Program-made: the position numbers and the translations under genes
Notes under the pieces: model-generated
The model's input: the letters and a program-made list of their open reading frames with translations, nothing else
Database searches by the model: none
Told to the model about the DNA's origin: nothing
Assembly: GCA_037975125.1 (NCBI GenBank)
Contig: JAJQOW010000236.1
Span: forward strand, 1 to 64,000
DNA from: Latrodectus hesperus
Taxonomy: Eukaryota; Arthropoda; Arachnida; Araneae; Theridiidae
DNA: 64,000 bases
Direction: 5' to 3'
Shown: in pieces, positions 1 to 11,050 of the stretch
Numbering within the stretch: the first letter of the stretch is position 1
Layout: every line of letters starts with the position of its first letter

Positions 1-1253
1 CCAATAAACTGATATCTAGTGTGTGTACAAGATCAATGCCTACATGTAAGCATGCTTGAACTGAACATTCAGGGGTACACCACTCATTAATGCAGCAGCG
101 CTTCACAAGTGCAATGGATCTTCTCGCACCTATCTGAAATCTTGTGGAAATATATTACAACAATTTCATTTCCCACTCTTCATTTGGTGTTGATTTTATC
201 CAGGTAATATGCTTTTACTTAGTAGGAATTTTTAGTAAAAGAAAAGGAATCATTCTTTAAAATACAGTGATAAATCAGCATGAAAATACAATCTATTGAG
301 AAATTCACGTGTTCCGTTAGTATCCGTTTATCTAATACTATCATTTACAATAGCAGTTTTCAGTCTGAATAAAAATGAAATTGTAGTAATTAAAAAGGAA
401 TTGTTATTTTACTGATAGTTTCCTTGGTTTTTCTATTATGTAGAAAAAGCCAATGTGTTCTTCATTTCCAATTTAAATTCTTACAGTATATGTGAAATAT
501 AACAATATAAAAAACACAATTTTTCAGTTAAAACTAGTTAATTACTTTCATTTAATAGTTCTTATGAATTAATTCTATTTAATATCAGAACATAATAAAC
601 ACTTAAAAACAACATAATAGAAGTTCTACCCTAGATAAACTAATTAACCCCATTTCTCGAACTTTATTAGATTTTATCAAAGCAATTAATTGGATTCTAA
701 CTGTATATATTAAGAAAATTCTCAAATAAGTATTAACACCAGTTAATGACAAATGTTTACAACCATTAAATAAAAAAATTACTACAGAAGTCATTCTGAT
801 TAACTCTCCATTCTATTATATTTAAACCATAATAAAAATCTAGTTAACCACTCCACTATAGACGCTATAGTAAAAAGTGGCACACATATTTATAAATTTT
901 CAATCTTAGCTTTTCTTTTCTTTACGAAAAATAAATAAAACTGTCATATTAAAATGGAAATTGTTAATAAGAATAATTCAAACAAAGAAAATAACAAATT
1001 CATAATTGTTCTTCAATGCGACAACAATGAAAAGATTCAATGAAATAATTCGATTGGGTGACGAAGCTGAAGTTGTAATCGTGCTAAATGGAATAAAGGG
1101 TCCAAATACATAAAAGAATAAAATATTTAAAAAACAGAGAATTTAATATCGGGTCTGATACATTTGCAATTCTGCCACGTAGATGCTGTCGAAAGTGCGA
1201 TGAAAAAACCATTTCGGATGAAAGGACACACACACACATATATACATATATAC

Positions 1254-1254
<1 letters not shown>
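1..1254. other. AT-rich spacer, nothing recognised
   Basis: Low-complexity AT-rich sequence. Stop codons are dense in all frames and short open stretches show no codon structure or known domain. It ends at a GA microsatellite. I see no RNA gene, splice-flanked exon or mobile-element terminus. Confidence 0.6.

Positions 1255-1309
<55 letters not shown>
1255..1309. repeat. (GA)n microsatellite
   Basis: A nearly pure GA dinucleotide run, followed by an interrupted purine tract to about 1324. Arg-Glu and Ser-Leu open frames over it are artefacts of the repeat. A SINE has inserted into its right edge. Confidence 0.95.
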
Positions 1310-1312
<3 letters not shown>

Positions 1313-1324
1313 AGAGAGAAGGAG

Positions 1325-1508
1325 TAGGTTTGGTTTGGTTTGTCGCTCAACGGTCATTTTTTGCACACGAGGGCTAATTAGACCGGGACCTATGGTTTAA
1401 AGTGGATTCCGAACCACTACAAACATCCATGCCCAAGGTGGGATTTGAACCCACGAACTGTTGAACTGAAGGCAAGAGCGCTAACCATTCGGCTGCCAGC
1501 TCGGCGAG
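1325..1508 (-). mobile_element. SINE-A (tRNA-derived), inserted in GA repeat
   Basis: Minus-strand copy of the commonest SINE here. Read on the minus strand it starts GCCGAGCTGGCAGCCGAATG, with a tRNA-like A box in that stretch and a B box close to GGTTCAAATCCCACC, then a tRNA-unrelated body ending in a CAAAC/CAAACC-rich tail. It is flanked by a perfect 12-bp target-site duplication, AGAGAGAAGGAG, at 1313-1324 and 1509-1520. The head has polymerase III promoter boxes but lies in a transposed body, so this is a SINE and not a working tRNA gene. Confidence 0.9.
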
Positions 1509-1520
1509 AGAGAGAAGGAG

Positions 1521-3764
1521 AGGAATTTTATCAATTAAAGAATTAATTGCAAAATATTTCTTAAAAAGGCTTTTCAAAATTAAAAAATAAAATACATTCG
1601 AAGAATAACAGTTAAATTCCAAGATCACATTTTATCACGTGTTATTTTTGATGAAACAGAAATTATATATGGGTTTGGAAAAAATATTTTAACGGTATTT
1701 ATCGATACAAGGGAAGGATGACCATACGACCGTCATTGTAAGGAATAATTTTTCATAGATGACTGATTATCGTGATTGCTATGTTTCAGGTAATAAAATC
1801 CATGTATAATGTATATATTCTTCAAAAAATAAATAATAATAAATAAATAAAAAATAAACATCATTCCTGGCATACACAAGTCACTACAAAAGAGCATATA
1901 ATTCAAAAAACTATAACTATATCCAGACTTCTAAATTAAGAAAATGTACGAACTGTACATATGAAGCAACGTGATGTAGAAAATATACAGCCAGTGAATT
2001 AATATTATTACAAGGAATTTTCAATGGAATTTAATTCGAATTTCACTGTGGAAAAAGTGAATGATAAAATTCAAAAAACCTAAAAATTTGCAAAAGGCTG
2101 AACAATCTCGTAAAAGCATGTCTGCAGATCGGATGGCAACATCTGAAGTTTATGTCTTTTCTTTAGACTTTGAAAAAGCTTTACTTTTTCCAAAATTAGC
2201 TATATAGGTAGCTTACTATAAGTGAAATCTAAATTCAAAATATCGGATGTCATGATCGTAATGTTCATCTACTCCTATGACCAGAACCGAATGAGACAGA
2301 AACGTCTCAGGATATTTCATGTTTAGTAGAGTATAAGAATACATTTTTGTTAAAAATTGTAAAAATTAATAAAATCTAATGATACTTATGTACTGGATAA
2401 AACAGAAATATTAACTTTTTAACTTTTACTGAGATTGCTTAAAAGTACAGAAAACAAATTGAATAAACTAAAATGAAATTTTCAGTAAGTGGATGTAGTA
2501 ACTAGCAAGATGATTACAATTTGCAATTTCGAATCCCACAAGCAAAAATAAACCAAAACATTTCCTTACCAGAAGACTGGTATACTTTAATAAAAATATG
2601 CAAAATGTATCGTTTCATATTGTTCAAATAACACATCAGGATTTTTCCTCCACAAGTATTTTACAAATTATCTATCAACAGAAAGGTAAATTACAGGGAC
2701 AGCAGTAAATTTGCTGAAAGTGCAATAGATATAATTAGAAAAGTCGGCACCTGACCTCATACAATTCAAGTGCATTGCTCAGATGATCATACATAATTTA
2801 AAGCTATTAGTACAAGAAAATGTGCAGCAGTTAGATCACTGAGACCAACTCGAAAGATTAGGGCAGAAGAAAAAAGGAAAGGTATGATCGGCTTGTTGAA
2901 ATTCATTCCTTTTATTACGCACAAGTATTATAAAAAATTTAAGGACTAATTGGCATGACAGAACCTCAAATAAAGCAAACGAAAGACATCATTTATATTT
3001 TATTAATCCGATTTAAAGAAAGTAATATTTGTAATATTATATCTGTAACAGAACAGTTATTATTCATTTCTGCTACGAATCTTTGATAAAACAGAATTAC
3101 ACAATGAAATCTTCCCGTAGACTGAATTTGAATTAATAATTTTCTTTTCACTTGCCAAAGGAATTGACTCATTCAATCACAAAAAAATTATAGATGATAA
3201 CTATTCAAATGATATTTTATCTTATTCTTTCTGCGTATTAAGATGCATATGCAGTAAATATATATACATAGTATTTTTAAGTTTTTAATTAAAAAGGGAT
3301 TTTAGAAGACAATATGTACTATTTTATTCTCTTTCTAAAGTTTTTTGTTAAATTAATACTTTCGCCAACCAAGACATACGCGTATAGGATTATTAAGGCA
3401 GTGAATATTTTTACATATAATTTAAAAAACAATGAGATTATTGATATAAAATTTTATCTAGTATAATAGTTAAATAATCTATTAAAACTATAAAGAATTC
3501 GTTATAATAGATATCTTTTTAATAAAATTATATTCAAAAAGCTTATATTTTATCAGAATATAAAATTTATGTGCAATTTAAATATTTTTATAAAAATCTT
3601 ATAATTGTATGATTATCATTGAATTATTTTTTTTAATTTAAGGAAAAATTTTAATAATTTTCAGAATAAGACAGAGAATATAATAAAATGACAATATGCC
3701 TATTTAAATTGTTAAATCAGTAAAAATTAGATTACAAAAATGAAAAAAAAAAGGTTGTTACCTC
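1521..3764. other. AT-rich spacer
   Basis: No gene or mobile-element end recognised. A weak B-box-like string (TTTCGAATCCCAC) near 2527-2540 could be a worn tRNA-like remnant, but no A box can be paired with it. Long T/A tracts dominate 3000-3700. Confidence 0.5.
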
Positions 3765-3850
3765 ACTTACGATATTTCATTTCCCAGTCGCCCAGGAAGG
3801 TTCTGCGGTACCCAGAAATCTCACCCCACGAGACATGAAAGGAAAAATAT
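3765..3850 (-). other. GC-rich patch, possible orphan exon
   Basis: An approximately 85-bp GC-rich island in very AT-rich surroundings. On the minus strand one frame reads ...SWGEISGYRRTFLGDWEMKY and is followed at 3770-3765 by GTAAGT, an ideal 5' splice site. A pyrimidine-rich tract lies upstream on that strand (about 3840-3865). I do not recognise the peptide. It could be a coding exon of a larger gene on the minus strand, a mobile-element fragment, or chance. No partner exon is visible in the window. Confidence 0.25.
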
Positions 3851-4391
3851 TGAAAAAAAAAATGAATATCAGCATTCATAAGATTATGAACATGTTATAA
3901 TATTGTCGACAAAAATACTTGAGCTATGTAAGTAGTGAACAAATAAAAATTCTGCAAGTAAGAATAAATAACTTAAATTTAAAAATTGAATTTAATACAT
4001 TGCTCTTATGTATAACAGTAAAGAAAATCAAAACATATTGCCAAAAAATTTTAATATATAAAACCAGAATAAATCATTAATTAAGTAATTTGTATATTTA
4101 CTCGATGCTCTTTGAAAATTGTCAATAGAATTTAAAAAAAATTGTAACCGATTGCATACTTGTATTTTTCTTGCTTAAAGGTATAAATATCAATATTATC
4201 TTGCAAATATACATACCAAAAAATAAAAACTTAATAAAAAATGAATGGCAAACTATAGCAAATAAACTTTTGGAATATTAACTATAGGTGTAAAGTATAT
4301 ACTAGTTATAAAATTTAATTTGCCAAAGGAGTAGCAGCTGTCCATAAAATGTTTACGCGTGAGAAATTATATTACATCACAGATCTGAAAG
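3851..4391. other. AT-rich spacer
   Basis: No recognisable genes or repeats. Short A/T runs only. Confidence 0.5.
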
Positions 4392-4406
4392 ATATTAATT
4401 ATTCAG

Positions 4407-4582
4407 TTTGGTTTGTTTGTCGCTCAACGGTCATTTTTTGCACACGAGGGCTAATTAGACCGGGAACTACGGGTTAAAGTGGATTCCGAACCACTACAAA
4501 CATCCATGCCCAAGGTGGGATTCGAACCCACTAACTGTTGAACCGAAGGCAAGAGTGCTAACCATTCGGCTGCCAGATCGGC
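4407..4582 (-). mobile_element. SINE-A, older copy
   Basis: Same family and orientation as the copy at 1325, ending in a tail of GTTTG units (CAAAC on the minus strand). The B box keeps GGGTTCGAATCCCACC almost intact. Flanks show an imperfect target-site duplication, ATATTAATTATTCAG at 4392-4406 against ATATTAAATACACAG at 4583-4597 (12 of 15 match), consistent with an older insertion. Confidence 0.85.
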
Positions 4583-4597
4583 ATATTAAATACACAG

Positions 4598-5160
4598 AAT
4601 AAATCCATAATTAATTTGTAACTGGTACCATAACAGCAAAACATCTAGTTAAGAAAATATGCACAATGTCATTATAATTTTATTGCAAGGTGAAGAAATT
4701 TTCATATTGAAGCAAAACCAAATGAAAGTTTAATTAATGTAATTAAATTTTATAAATATCGTTTTAGAGGACACTATGTCATTTATCGATAATATCGATT
4801 GATATATTATGAATTTTATGAGCTTTCCCCATTGATTTAATAATTTATTCTAGAAAGGATGCAGTTACTGAATGTGTCAACTTCGTTTTAAATTATTGAA
4901 AATAATAAGTGAATTGTTTTCAAGCCATAAAAATAAAATCAAAGAAATACGTGTAGTTTTTCTAATTTTAAGTATGCATTTTGGAAAGCTTATATGAAAT
5001 ATTTACAAATTAACTCAGAAAAACAATTTGTAAAATCTTACATCAAAAACACTGATCTGACTGCCCGTTGTGGGCCCCAGGCCTTCTATGTTAAATCTAA
5101 CATTATATTCGGCAGAAGCATGATAAATTTAAATTCAAAAATAAATGTACTTATATTATT
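4598..5160. other. AT-rich spacer with small GC patch
   Basis: Mostly AT-rich. A short GC-rich stretch at about 5060-5092 (around TTGTGGGCCCCAGGCC) is outside the adjacent LINE as defined by its target-site duplication and was not identified. Confidence 0.4.
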
Positions 5161-5171
5161 ATCTTCCACTA

Positions 5172-5912
5172 CCTGGGGCTTGAGCAGCTACCAGGCGCGT
5201 CGGCAGGTGGTGGATAGCCGAATGTCCTGTAGAAATGACAGGATAGCCTTGAATATAGAATCAGAGGCCGTGAACCAGCTCCCGTAAACCCTGGTGTTAT
5301 GCGACCCGTGCCTAGGGTTATTTGGCACCGCGGTAATGGTGTCTTAATGGAGCCTCTAGTTGCCTGGCGAACTTCTAGAGTAATTTGCCTTGCCCAGTAA
5401 CTTAGGGAATGCTGGGTAGACTATCATATTACCTGAGCTTATTAATTGTTGTCTTGTGGCTGAAAAGACACAAGAAATAACAAACCTCTCTGCATTTGCA
5501 GGTGAAGCCTCTGAAGTAGACCTTGCTGAAAAATACAAGGGAACTCAGAGGCAATCTAGTGAAGGGGCAGCAATGAATCCTTCACAGGAGATAGAAGTGA
5601 CCTCCAAACCATCTTCTGGTGAAAGTCAGGAAGATATCGCTAGCATGACTGACTCTCTGACCAGAGGAAACGGCCAAGCATATCATATACGAATGCGAGG
5701 CTCTTGCCCCCTCCCTAGATTAACTTCTTTAGGCATCATCCATACTAGAGAGTTACACCTAGACTCCATAAAAAAGTTATCGGACTTTATTATAAAGTGG
5801 GTGACCTGAGCAACTGGAACTAGGAAACATTGGGTTTGGAGTTAACAGTACAAAATGCTGATTAAAGCAGAGGGGCTAATGACATACAAATCCCAACCTT
5901 AAGAAGAAGAAG
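5172..5912 (+). mobile_element. Internally deleted R1/I-like non-LTR retrotransposon
   Basis: A complete insertion bounded by an 11-bp target-site duplication, ATCTTCCACTA, at 5161-5171 and 5913-5923. The left three quarters is a GC-rich leader plus the start of an ORF1-like frame (from 5456, beginning MAEKTQEITNLSAFAG). At about 5668 it joins directly to the 3' end of the ORF2 RNase H/zinc-finger region and 3' tail found in the longer copy at 26995-27555. The last about 240 bp match that copy closely, but an extra CC near 5707 and a lost base near 5794 break the ORF2 frame. The tail is TAAGAAGAAGAAG. Most of ORF1 and nearly all of ORF2 are missing, so the copy could only have moved with enzymes supplied in trans. 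Confidence 0.85.
5456..5809 (+). pseudogene. ORF1 N-terminus fused to ORF2 3' end (LINE remnant)
   Basis: A 117-codon frame inside the deleted LINE. Residues about 1-71 are Ser/Glu/Gln-rich and acidic, resembling a disordered ORF1 N-terminus. From about residue 72 the DNA is homologous to the ORF2 C-terminal coding region at 27320-27480, but much of it is read out of register, ending in residues alignable to the other copy (LGIIHTRELHLDSIKKLSDF). The fusion comes from an internal deletion. No function is expected. Confidence 0.7.
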
Positions 5913-5923
5913 ATCTTCCACTA

Positions 5924-8039
5924 TAATCTCAGAATAATAAAAAACAATTTAAATATACTGTTTTCAATATTTCTTAAATACTTGATTGCTTTATTCACCT
6001 TCACAACAGTTTTGTGAATTATTATTTAAAAAACTTGAAAAGCTTACCCCAATGAAGCTTAAAAATATTCGGTTATTTAAATCTTTAAGAAAACATTTTC
6101 TTAATAAAATAATTAATTCCAACAGAAAATCAATATTCTACTAAACAATAAGAAATGGTCAAATAGTCAATTAAAAAATTCAGTCAGATAAATCGGAAAT
6201 AATGGAATATTTTTTTTTACCTTCTTCAATTAAAATTATTTTATTTTGAGTCAAAATTGGAAAACATTTGGATTCAATACTGTTTCCAATAGTAAATGAA
6301 TGCGCTCTCAAATGATATTTAAGTAGAATAAATTCATAAAAACTGAACTGATGCGTCTATTCAAAACTACAAATGATTGAATACGGGACAAAAATTTGTT
6401 AATATGAGCTAGAAAAGGTAAAAATAAGTTCGTTATTTAATTGTATTTTTTACAAAACGAAAAAATAGCCATCTATCAAGATCTTCCAAATCTAAGTCAC
6501 TGATAACACGACACCCACATTTCTATTTAATAAAAAATACATCATAGTAAAAAGCTTTCTGTTTTAGTTTCTTACTAAATATAAGTAGATTGTAAAGCTT
6601 ATCAGATTTAATGCTGATTTATAAAGACTAGTTTGGTGCATTGAGGAATGAGCAGCAGGTTTCAATGAAACATTTAACCAGCTTAATGACATAGCACATA
6701 AATAGAATCAGCAAATGTAAAAGCAAATGTCGCGTTAGTAAGGATAAAGTAATTGTAAATAAAATAATATATCCAGTAGTTATATAATTTACACTGTATT
6801 TTGTATAATACAGTTTCTTAATTAGTAATATTCAATATTACATTTTGAGAGGGATTAATTAAGAAAATGTACCACATTTGGATTCAAAACTACGAAATTA
6901 TATACGCGAAATTATCAATTATGATCTCAAGAAGAAGATTACGTAAAAAGCCAAAGTAATTTTTAAGAAGGCAGAAATATTCAACAGCTCGGAAGAGAGG
7001 ATACAATTATTTCTAATATTGCCTCAAGGCAGAAAAAAGGTTTCCAAATTACTTCAAACGAATGACTGCTACCTAACATGTATGTATCTCATGCAACTGA
7101 ATATTATTTTATCTATATAAATAGAAACCTAACTCTATCCATTTAACAAATTATCGTCTAGGGTTGCAATTGAAATCGGCTGCACAGAATGGAATGAATA
7201 GAAATTTAGAAAAAAATATCCATGATATTTTAGAAAAAAATTACGAGAAACTTTGGGGAATCTCAGTAATATCTTCATTTTCGTTTGAAAATGACGAAAC
7301 AAAGATATCTCCACTTCTTCAAACTTAAGAAAAGGATAATCTGTGAAATGGGATAAATTGAATTCCTATAACACAGCATGAAAGCTCTTTTGAATTACAA
7401 TTATCGGCCTACGCATTAAAAAACTATATGTAAATATATAATGCATTTGAACGTATAATACAAGACAATTATTTTTCATGCACATTAAAAGAGCTCTTGC
7501 GTAAGAATCATCTCAAGGGAAAATGCACCATCCGTGCACCAAACTAAGTTATTAGAGTTTAAGAAAAATATTCTTATTAAAGGAAAATAAAATAGTTCAA
7601 TATTTTTGTTCTCATTCAGATATATTTCAATAAGAAAATAAACGAACGTTCCCTCTAGGTCATAATTAAAACAATATTTTTTGATGATAAAATAAATTGA
7701 ATTTAAATTATGTAGTTTGAGAGTATCCATGGATTGCAATAAAATACTTAGCAAATAAATCTACATTCAATTACATTTTTACGCACGTAAAAGAAAGTTA
7801 TTTTTACTTCAATTTTTATTCGAACTTCCATGGGAATGATTTTTACAAAGAATACTAGTTTCTGTCTTTGAAAAGAGGAATCAAATATTTTGTAAAAATT
7901 AATGAATACTTTTGAATATGTAGAAAATTTTTTAAAAAAATGCAGAAAACTTTATCAAAACTCAGCTCTTTTCTATAGTGAGGAAATATTATAATAAAGT
8001 TACTTTTAAATAAATATTATATAAAGCTTCAATAAAGAA
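5924..8039. other. AT-rich spacer before the satellite
   Basis: No gene seen. The 7485-7754 minus-strand open frame is hydrophobic AT-driven sequence without a domain. From about 7800 the text begins to resemble worn satellite (CCATGGGA near 7829), which may be outlying decayed units, though alignment by eye is weak. Confidence 0.5.
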
Positions 8040-8414
8040 TATCTTTGTCAGGAAAATTGCCCAGTAAGTATATTTTTAAATATTATATTGAAAACATTTT
8101 CCTAAGGAGCTCCCAAGCGAATCTTAAAAACATCATTGGAAAGAATCTCTGAAAATAAAGGTTAATTTAAAAATATTTAATTATTTATGATACTAACATA
8201 AGAATATTCTTGTAAACATATTTACAGCATAATAAATTCCCATGGGTTACAAAAGTCAACTCCAAGGAGGCAATCATATATATGAAACATAGCTCTTATA
8301 ATTTTCTTTGTATATTCATTTTTAAGGATATTCTTACATATTACATTGAAATATCTTTCCTGAAGAGCTCCCAAGCGAATCTTTTAATCATCGCTGAGAG
8401 GACTCTATGAAAAC

Positions 8415-8438
8415 AAGGAAATAAAGAAATATTTCCTT
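8415..8438. repeat. 9-bp dyad (hairpin) in the satellite unit
   Basis: AAGGAAATA (8415-8423), a 6-nt spacer AAGAAA, then TATTTCCTT (8430-8438): a perfect 9-bp inverted repeat able to form a hairpin or cruciform. The same 24 bp recurs in nearly every unit; the unit at 9513 has one spacer substitution and the terminal unit at 14114 has lost it. It is the clearest symmetric motif in the monomer. Confidence 0.85.
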
Positions 8439-10859
8439 AGTAATTAAACTTACATAAGAATAACCTTAGTTGCTTAAAAGTAATATTTCATTTAAATAAG
8501 AGTCATTATTATACAGAGAGCATAACATATTCCCATGGGTTATACAAGTCAACTCCATGGAGGCAATTATATATATGAAACATAGCTATTTATAATTTTC
8601 TTTGTATATTCATTTTTAAGGTTATTCTTACATATTACATTGAAATATCTTTCCTGAAGAGCTCCCAAGCGAATCTTTTAATCATCGCTGAGAGGACTCT
8701 ATGAAAACAAGGAAATAAAGAAATATTTCCTTAGTAATTAAACTTACATAAGAATAACCTTAGTTGCTTAAAAGTAATATTTCATTTAAATAAGAGTCAT
8801 TATTATACAGACAGCATAATATATTCCCATGGGTTATACAAGTCATTTCCAAGGAGGCAATTATATATATGAATAGCTATTTATAATTTTCGTTGTATAT
8901 TCATTTTTAAGGTTATTCTTACATATTACATTGACATATCTTTCCTGAAGAGCTCCCAAGCGAATCTTTTAATCATCGCTGAGAGGACTCTATGAAAACA
9001 AGGAAATAAAGAAATATTTCCTTAGTAATTAAACTTACATAAGAATAACCTTAGTTGCTTAAAATTAATATTTCATTTAAGTAAGAGTCATTATTATACA
9101 GACAGCATAATATATTCCCATGGGTTATACAAGTCATTTCCAAGGAGGCAATTATATATACGAAACATAGCTATTTATAATTTTCTTTGTATATTCATTT
9201 TTAAGGTTATTCTTACATATTACATTGAAATATCTTTCCTGAAGAGCTCCCAAGCGAATCTTTTAATCATCGCTGAGAGGACTCTATGAAAACAAGGAAA
9301 TAAAGAAATATTTCCTTAGTAATTAAACTGACATAAGAATAACCTTAGTTGCTTAAAAGTAATATTTCATTTAAATAAGAGTCATTATTATACAGGCAGC
9401 ATAACATTTTCCCATGGGTTATACAAGTAATCTCCAAGGAGGAAGTTAATTTACTTTATATAGTCATTTTTAAGGATATTCTTACATATTACATTGAAAT
9501 ACCTTTTCTGAAGTGCTCCCAAGCGAATCTTTTAATCATCGCTGAGAGGACTCTATGAAAACAAGGAAATAAAAAAATATTTCCTTAGTAATTAAATTTA
9601 CTTAAAAATAACCTTAGTTGCTTAAAAGTAATATTTCATTTAAATAAGAGTCATTATTATACAGACGGCATAATATATTCCCATGGGTTATACAAGTCAA
9701 CTCCAAGGAGGCAATTATATATATATATATGAAACATAGATATTTATAATTTTCTTTGTGTATTCATTTTTAAGGTTATTCTTACATATTACATTGAAGT
9801 ATCTTTCCTGAAGAGCTCCCAAGCGAATCTTTTAATCATCGCTGAGAGGACTCTATGAAAACAAGGAAATAAAGAAATATTTCCTTAGTAATTAAACTGA
9901 CATAAGAATAACCTTAGTTGCTTAAAAGTAATATTTCATTTAAACAAGAGTCATTATTATACAGACGGCATAATATATTCCCATGGGTTATACAAGTCAA
10001 CTCCAAGGAGGCAATTATATATATATGAAACATAGCTATTTATAATTTTCTTTGCATATTCATTTTTAAGGTTATTCTTGCATATTACATTGAAATATCT
10101 TTCCTGAAGAGCTCCCAAGCGAATCTTTTAATCATCGCTGAGAGGACTCTATGAAAACAAGGAAATAAAGAAATATTTCCTTAGTAATTAAACTTACATA
10201 AGAATAACCTTAGTTGCTTAAAAGCAATATTTCTTTAAATAAGAGTTATTATTATACAGACAGCATAATATATTCCCATGGGTTATACAAGTCAACTCCA
10301 AGGAGGCAATTATATATAAGAAACATAGCTATTTATAATTTTCTTTGTGTATTCATTTTTAAGGTTATTCTTACATATTACATTGAAATATCTTTCCTAA
10401 AGAGCTCCCAAGCGAATCTTTTAATCATCGCTGAGAGGACTCATGAAAACAAGGAAATAAAGAAATATTTCCTTAGTAATTAAACTTACATAAGAATAAC
10501 CTTAGTTGCTTAAAAGTAATATTTCATTTAAACAAGAGTCATTATTATACAGACAGCATAATATATTCCCATGGGTTATACAAGTCAACTCCAAGGAGGC
10601 AATTATATATATATATGAAACATAGATATTTATAATTTTCTTTGTGTATTCATTTTTAAGGTTATTCTTACATATTACATTGAAATATCTTTCCTGAAGA
10701 GCTCCCAAGCGAATCTTTTAATCATCGCTGAGAGGACTCTATGAAAACAAGGAAATAAAGAAATATTTCCTTAGCAATTAAACTTACATAAGAATAACCT
10801 TAGTTGCTTAAAAGCAATATTTCATTTAAATAAGAGTCATTATTATACAGACAGCATAA

Positions 10860-11050
10860 TATATTCCCATGGGTTATACAAGTCCCAAGGAGGCAATTAT
10901 ATATACTCCAAGGAGGCAATTATATATATGAACGCATAATATACAGACGGCATAATATATTCCCATGGGTTATACAAGTCCCAAGGAGGCAATTATATAT
11001 ATGAAAGGAGGCAATTATATATACTCCAAGGAGGCAATTATATATATGAA
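10860..11050. repeat. Local micro-expansion inside a satellite unit
   Basis: The unit between landmarks 10699 and 11130 is 431 bp because the module CCAAGGAGGCAATTATATATA and its CATAATATATTCCCATGGG neighbour were re-duplicated. Five copies of AGGAGGCAATTATATATA occur between about 10885 and 11047, some joined at odd registers. This looks like replication slippage or microhomology-driven rearrangement. Confidence 0.85.

Noticed and set aside
1084..1400. Open frames with long RE/SL repeats
   Set aside because: Created by the (GA)n microsatellite; no real protein.
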